Shown: one piece after another, positions 60,100 to 64,000 of the stretch
Layout: every line of letters begins with the position of its first letter
Position numbering within the stretch: the stretch's first letter is position 1
Assembly (NCBI GenBank): GCA_963643505.1
Contig: CAVIKF010000002.1
Span: forward strand, 124,001-188,000
Origin: CAVEFW01 sp963643505
GTDB taxonomy: Bacteria; Actinomycetota; Coriobacteriia; Coriobacteriales; Eggerthellaceae
Direction: 5' to 3'
Length of the DNA stretch: 64,000 nt
Made by a program: the position numbers and the translations under genes
The notes under the pieces: model-generated
Told to the model about the DNA's origin: nothing
Seen by the model: the letters and a program-made list of their open reading frames with translations, nothing else
Database searches by the model: none

Positions 60100-63000
60100 A
60101 TGGAGAAGCATTATAGGGGCGTTTCCGAATCGCTAAGGAAATTCATCAGTGATGGCACTCCGGATTTTGTGGTTGATAGATACGCCGCGCTGAAGGCAAC
60201 TGCGGAAACGGAGGAGTTTGGAGCATTTGATAACGATGTGGTCGTTGTCGATACGGAGGCGACCGGTTTCTCCTTCAACCACGACGAGTTGATTCAGATT
60301 GCAGCCGCCCGTGTTTTGGGGGGAAAGGTTGTCGATTGGTATATCACCTTCGTCGATCCTGGTAAGCCGATTCCAGAAGAAATCACCCATCTGACCGGCA
60401 TAGACGATGATGACGTAGCGGGCGCGCCTGACCCTGACACGGCTTTGGCTGGGCTCGTGAACTTCGTGGGGACCTCTTTTGTCGTCGCCCATAACGTGTC
60501 TTTTGACAAGACGTTCACGACGAAACATCCCGGCGGCTTTCCGCTGTTGGACAACGTGTGGGTCGACTCTTTGGACTTAGCTCGCATCGCATTGCCCCAC
60601 CTGAGCTCCCATCGCCTTCTCGATTTGGTGCGGGCTTTCGACTGTCCTGTGTCAACCCATCGTGCTGATGCCGACGTCGCGGCGACCTGCGCGGTGTTGC
60701 GCGTGTTGCTTGCGGCCGTTGACGCGATGCCGGCATCCTTGGTGTGCAAGATCGCGAGTTTGGCGAGCCCTGACCAGTGGAGCACTCAGGTTGTGTTCCA
60801 GTATTTCGCCAACAAGAAAATGGAGACCTTAGGAAAGAGGGGCGCAAAGGTTGAGGGAGCGGAAAAAAAGAACGTCGACCTTGACTTCTCGTTAAGGCGT
60901 ATGAGGGCAGACAGGGTTCGCGCCATTGAACGCGTAGAGAAACGGGACGCCTGGGCATTGGCGACAGATCCCTTGGTCGAGATCTCCTGCCCTACGAGCG
61001 AGGAGGTCGATCACGCATTCACCGCAGAGGGGATCGTTGGGCGTCTGTATGAGTCCTACGAGCAACGAGGTGAGCAGGTTGAGATGGCCCAAGCGGTCCG
61101 TGGTGCCTTCGAGGCAAGCGAGAACCTCATGGTCGAGGCGGGTACCGGCGTCGGAAAATCCATGGCATACCTTGTCCCTGCCGCCCTCTTTGCCAAGAGG
61201 AACAACATTGCGGTCGGAGTTGCTACAAAGACCAACGCCTTGCTTGACCAGCTCGTCTACAAGGAGCTTCCCGCTCTTTCGGAGACAATTGGCGGTTTGG
61301 CGTTTGCGCCGCTCAAGGGTTTTTCGCACTATCCCTGTCTTCGCAAGATCGACCAACTGGTAGCTGACGGAGCCCATATGAAGGAGGTCGCCGGTAAGGA
61401 AATCTCCCAAGCGCCCGCCTTGGCCGCCCTTCTCTCTTTTATCGAACAAAGCGAGTATGAGGATATCGACACCCTGAAGATCGACTATCGTTGTGTTCCT
61501 CGCTACACCATCACGACGACGAGCCATGATTGCCTGAGGCGAAAGTGCCCCTTCTTCGGCGTCTCGTGCTTTGTGCATGGTGCGCGCCGTCAGGCGGAGA
61601 GTGCCGACATCGTCGTCACCAACCACACGTTGCTTTTCTGCGACCTTGCGGCTGACGGGGGTCTTTTGCCCACGTGTCGCCATTGGGTCATCGACGAGGC
61701 CCATGGCGCGGAAGCCGAAGCGCGCAAGGCATTCTCCGTCGAGCTTTCCGCGGAGGAGCTGATTCGCTTGGCGAACAGGATGGCGTCGGCGGAGGCCTCG
61801 CGCAACCCGTTTGTGCGAGCTGAGCGTCGCGTGACCGCAGAAGACGAAGGAGCCGAGTCCCTGTTGTACGCCTTGACGGCAAAGGCCAAGAAGCAGGGAG
61901 GCGCCTTTGCTCTTGCTGCTCAGGACTTCTCGTCCCACATGAAGGACCTTTTGTTCTTCGATTCTGCGAAAAGGGGCAAGGGATACGAGTACTTCGAGCT
62001 TTGGATGAGTCCGGAGGTGAGGGAATCCTCCGTATTTTTGGGGCTTCGCGAATTTGGAAGAAGGCTATGCGCGGAGACCGATCGTTTGATATCGGCATGT
62101 CAAGACCTGGTAGCGTTCCTCGAGGACTACGAAAAGGCGTCGGATGTCCAGCGCGACATCGCATCGGTGGCTATGACCCTCAAGGACATTCTCAAAGCCG
62201 CAGAAATCGTGCTCGGTCCCGCGAGCGACTCCTATGCATACTCCGCGACACTCAACCGCAAGAAGGATCGCAATACGGAGCGTCTTGAGGCCCTCATGGT
62301 TGAGGTGGGGCCGCGTCTCAACGAGACGTTGTACGAGCGCACCCACTCGGTCGTGTTTGCGTCCGCTACGATTGCGGTGAGCGGGAAATTCGATTCGTTC
62401 GAGGCGGCAATGGGTTTGAACATGGGAGAGTCTTCCCGCTCCAAAGGCCTCGTCTTGCGTTCCAGCTTCGATTTTGACAAAAACATGACGGTCTACGTTG
62501 CGTCAGACATGCCGGAGCCCAACGATCTTGCCTACCTTCCTGCGTTGGAAAACTTTCTCGTGGAGACGCATCGCGCTCAACAAGGATCGATGTTGACGCT
62601 CTTTACGAACCGCAAAGAGATGGAAAGGTGCCATGAAGACGTCGTTGAGACATTGAAGAGGGACGATTTGCGTGTCGTGTGCCAAAAATGGGGAGTTTCG
62701 ACCAAGGGTCTTCGCGATGAGTTTCTCTCCGATGAGCGCCTCTCCCTTTTTGCCCTAAAGAGCTTTTGGGAGGGGTTCGATGCGCCGGGCTCAACTTTGC
62801 GCGGCGTGTTCATTCCGAAGCTGCCGTTCTCCAAGCCGACCGACCCGCTTTATTGCGAACGTGCGGCGCGCGATGATCGGGCGTGGAGTCACTATGTGCT
62901 TCCTGCTGCGATTATCGAGGTCAAGCAAGCGGCGGGCCGTCTGATTCGCAAAGCTGACGATCGGGGTTGTCTGATTCTTGCGGACAAGCGTCTCGTTTCG

Positions 63001-63105
63001 AAGCGCTACGGTAAGGCGTTTCTTGATTCCTTGCCGAGCCGCAACATCAAGGTCATGACCATGGCGGAGATAGCTCGTGACATACGAGGGAGCCGACAGG
63101 ACTAG
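60100..63105 (+). CDS. DinG-family helicase with N-terminal DnaQ-type exonuclease domain
   Basis: 1001 aa from the ATG at 60100 (CGGAG site). The N-terminal exonuclease (about 35-200) has VVVDTEATGFSFNHDELIQIAAARV, VAHNVSFDKTF, and HRADADVAATCAVL. The XPD-like helicase has Walker A VEAGTGVGKSMAYLVPAAL, an iron-sulfur cysteine set (HYPCLRK, SHDCLRRKCPFFGVSC), VIDEAHGAEAEAR, VFASATIAVSGKFDSF and QAAGRLIRKADDRGCLILAD. Similar exonuclease-DinG fusions occur in Gram-positive bacteria. Role in repair or R-loop/flap processing is inferred. Confidence 0.92.
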   Translation: MEKHYRGVSESLRKFISDGTPDFVVDRYAALKATAETEEFGAFDNDVVVVDTEATGFSFNHDELIQIAAARVLGGKVVDWYITFVDPGKPIPEEITHLTGIDDDDVAGAPDPDTALAGLVNFVGTSFVVAHNVSFDKTFTTKHPGGFPLLDNVWVDSLDLARIALPHLSSHRLLDLVRAFDCPVSTHRADADVAATCAVLRVLLAAVDAMPASLVCKIASLASPDQWSTQVVFQYFANKKMETLGKRGAKVEGAEKKNVDLDFSLRRMRADRVRAIERVEKRDAWALATDPLVEISCPTSEEVDHAFTAEGIVGRLYESYEQRGEQVEMAQAVRGAFEASENLMVEAGTGVGKSMAYLVPAALFAKRNNIAVGVATKTNALLDQLVYKELPALSETIGGLAFAPLKGFSHYPCLRKIDQLVADGAHMKEVAGKEISQAPALAALLSFIEQSEYEDIDTLKIDYRCVPRYTITTTSHDCLRRKCPFFGVSCFVHGARRQAESADIVVTNHTLLFCDLAADGGLLPTCRHWVIDEAHGAEAEARKAFSVELSAEELIRLANRMASAEASRNPFVRAERRVTAEDEGAESLLYALTAKAKKQGGAFALAAQDFSSHMKDLLFFDSAKRGKGYEYFELWMSPEVRESSVFLGLREFGRRLCAETDRLISACQDLVAFLEDYEKASDVQRDIASVAMTLKDILKAAEIVLGPASDSYAYSATLNRKKDRNTERLEALMVEVGPRLNETLYERTHSVVFASATIAVSGKFDSFEAAMGLNMGESSRSKGLVLRSSFDFDKNMTVYVASDMPEPNDLAYLPALENFLVETHRAQQGSMLTLFTNRKEMERCHEDVVETLKRDDLRVVCQKWGVSTKGLRDEFLSDERLSLFALKSFWEGFDAPGSTLRGVFIPKLPFSKPTDPLYCERAARDDRAWSHYVLPAAIIEVKQAAGRLIRKADDRGCLILADKRLVSKRYGKAFLDSLPSRNIKVMTMAEIARDIRGSRQD

Positions 63106-63108
63106 CCT

Positions 63109-64000
63109 ATGCCACATCTCAGAAGCCCGTTTAAGGCCATTCATCTCAAGAAGAACACCAGGGGAACGTCCAACGAGATCTCTTTGAGTGTGCTTGATTC
63201 CGCAAAGCAGATGATGGACGAGCGCCATGGTGAAGCTCGGCGTGTACAACAACTTGGGAAGATCGACCTGTTCACAGGAGAGAGGGAGCCGGACTACCAA
63301 GTCATGACCCTCTCGGAGGAGACATCTTCTGGCGAGAGTTCCCCCGGTGGGGTTCATGCCTCCATCGGCGATGGACTCCCCTTTGGGATGGAGGAAGGCA
63401 AAAGGGAGCCGCTCTCGGTTCCGATTGCGACATCCATCCGCCCGGATAAGGCGGGTGAGAGGTCTTCGACGGGCGCGGTCCTTGGAGGCGTGGCTCTCGA
63501 GTCGTCTGGAGCCGGAACCAAGGCGCCTGCCGGTCGTGTCCGCAAGGGGGCGGCTGTCGGTGTGGTCGCGTTGCTTGTCATCGCCATCATCGTCCTCGCC
63601 GTTCTTGGTATTTCGGGATACGCCGAAAAAAGGGCCGAGTTCAAAGAGCTCACCGTTGAGATAATCGGGATGATTGAGGAATCGGAGTCATCCATTGTTG
63701 CCATGAACGAACTGTTGGCCGATCCGTCTTCCGAGGAGTCTCGTTCCACGATCTCCGACGTGAAGAAGGGCCTCGATTCCGCAGAGCGCGCGCTGGCTCT
63801 TGCGGAGGAGAAGCTTCCTGGTGTCGAGGCGGTGGCGAGCACCGCTTCCGAGAAGGAGACGGTTGCCCGTTTGGAAAAAGACCTTCTAGGCCGCCAAGAG
63901 ATGGTTTCAAGCGGCAAGGAGGTGCTCTCCTGCCTTGAGATGGCTCAAGGTGCTATGACGAGCCTTGAGGAGGCGTGGTCTGCGGTCAGCGAGGCTAGCG
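63109..64000 (+). CDS. Membrane/coiled-coil protein, partial (runs off right edge)
   Basis: Open frame from ATG 63109, three bases after the helicase stop, to the window end (297 codons). N-terminal 140 residues are polar and low-complexity (MPHLRSPFKAIHLKKNTRG, EREPDYQVMTLSEETSSG). One TM helix (about 149-170, VGVVALLVIAIIVLAVLGI) is followed by an extracytoplasmic Glu/Ala-rich coiled coil (SISGYAEKRAEFKELTVEII-like onward, EKETVARLEKDLLGRQE). No named family recognised. Probably in one operon with the helicase gene. Confidence 0.75.
   Translation, partial: MPHLRSPFKAIHLKKNTRGTSNEISLSVLDSAKQMMDERHGEARRVQQLGKIDLFTGEREPDYQVMTLSEETSSGESSPGGVHASIGDGLPFGMEEGKREPLSVPIATSIRPDKAGERSSTGAVLGGVALESSGAGTKAPAGRVRKGAAVGVVALLVIAIIVLAVLGISGYAEKRAEFKELTVEIIGMIEESESSIVAMNELLADPSSEESRSTISDVKKGLDSAERALALAEEKLPGVEAVASTASEKETVARLEKDLLGRQEMVSSGKEVLSCLEMAQGAMTSLEEAWSAVSEAS

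Overview
This window looks like the chromosomal replication-origin region of an anaerobic actinobacterium of class Coriobacteriia (inference). The grounds are the gene order rpmH-rnpA-yidD-yidC-jag-rsmG-parA-parB on one side and dnaA-dnaN-recF-gyrB-gyrA on the other, the moderately high GC with an AT-rich origin, and many small membrane or lipoprotein genes of types I associate with Coriobacteriia. Genes left of about 51.6 kb run almost all on the minus strand and genes right of 52.2 kb mostly on the plus strand, so transcription points away from oriC.

Layout. 1-2.1 kb: FtsX-type ABC exporter (permease cut by the window edge). 2.4-3.0 kb: folE. 3.0-8.6 kb: a polyphosphate-type VTC domain / DUF4956 / lipoprotein operon, divergent from a response regulator and histidine kinase. 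8.7-11.0 kb: xth, a coiled-coil membrane protein, purC. 11.2-15.2 kb: a second two-component system and a Tat-signal-like protein. 15.2-19.4 kb: a HemN-like radical SAM protein, purD, purA. 19.7-26.4 kb: yhaN-yhaO-dnaB and the rpsF-ssb-rpsR-rplI operon. 26.8-31 kb: an acidic hypothetical protein, two tRNA-Ser genes, a PrsA-like foldase and typA. 31.1-35.7 kb: a surface O-acylation operon (SGNH lipoprotein, DUF4358, MBOAT, DHHW). 35.8-37 kb: tRNA-Ala, tRNA-Ile and a decayed ABC-transporter locus. 37-41.5 kb: an accessory cluster of an ArsM-like methyltransferase, a CobW-type GTPase and an ArsM-ArsS fusion. 41.6-51.6 kb: a leucine-rich-repeat fragment, gyrA, gyrB, recF, dnaN, dnaA and a GHKL-ATPase/winged-helix protein. 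51.6-52.2 kb: oriC. 52.2-57.3 kb: rpmH to parB with two perfect parS sites. 57.3-64 kb: rlmN, ddl, a tail-anchored protein, a DnaQ-DinG helicase and a partial membrane/coiled-coil protein.

How the parts work together. Most of the window is housekeeping: replication, segregation, translation, purine synthesis and membrane insertion. Three loci stand out. The 37-41.5 kb cluster looks like organoarsenical (or related metalloid) chemistry: one protein carries both the arsenic methyltransferase and the arsenosugar radical-SAM domain, with a metal-chaperone-type GTPase and a second methyltransferase that has lost key cysteines. The 3-8.6 kb locus joins a VTC/DUF4956 system to a two-component system through paired 11-bp-spaced direct repeats in the shared divergent promoter. 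At the origin, a GHKL ATPase fused to a winged helix sits directly upstream of dnaA.
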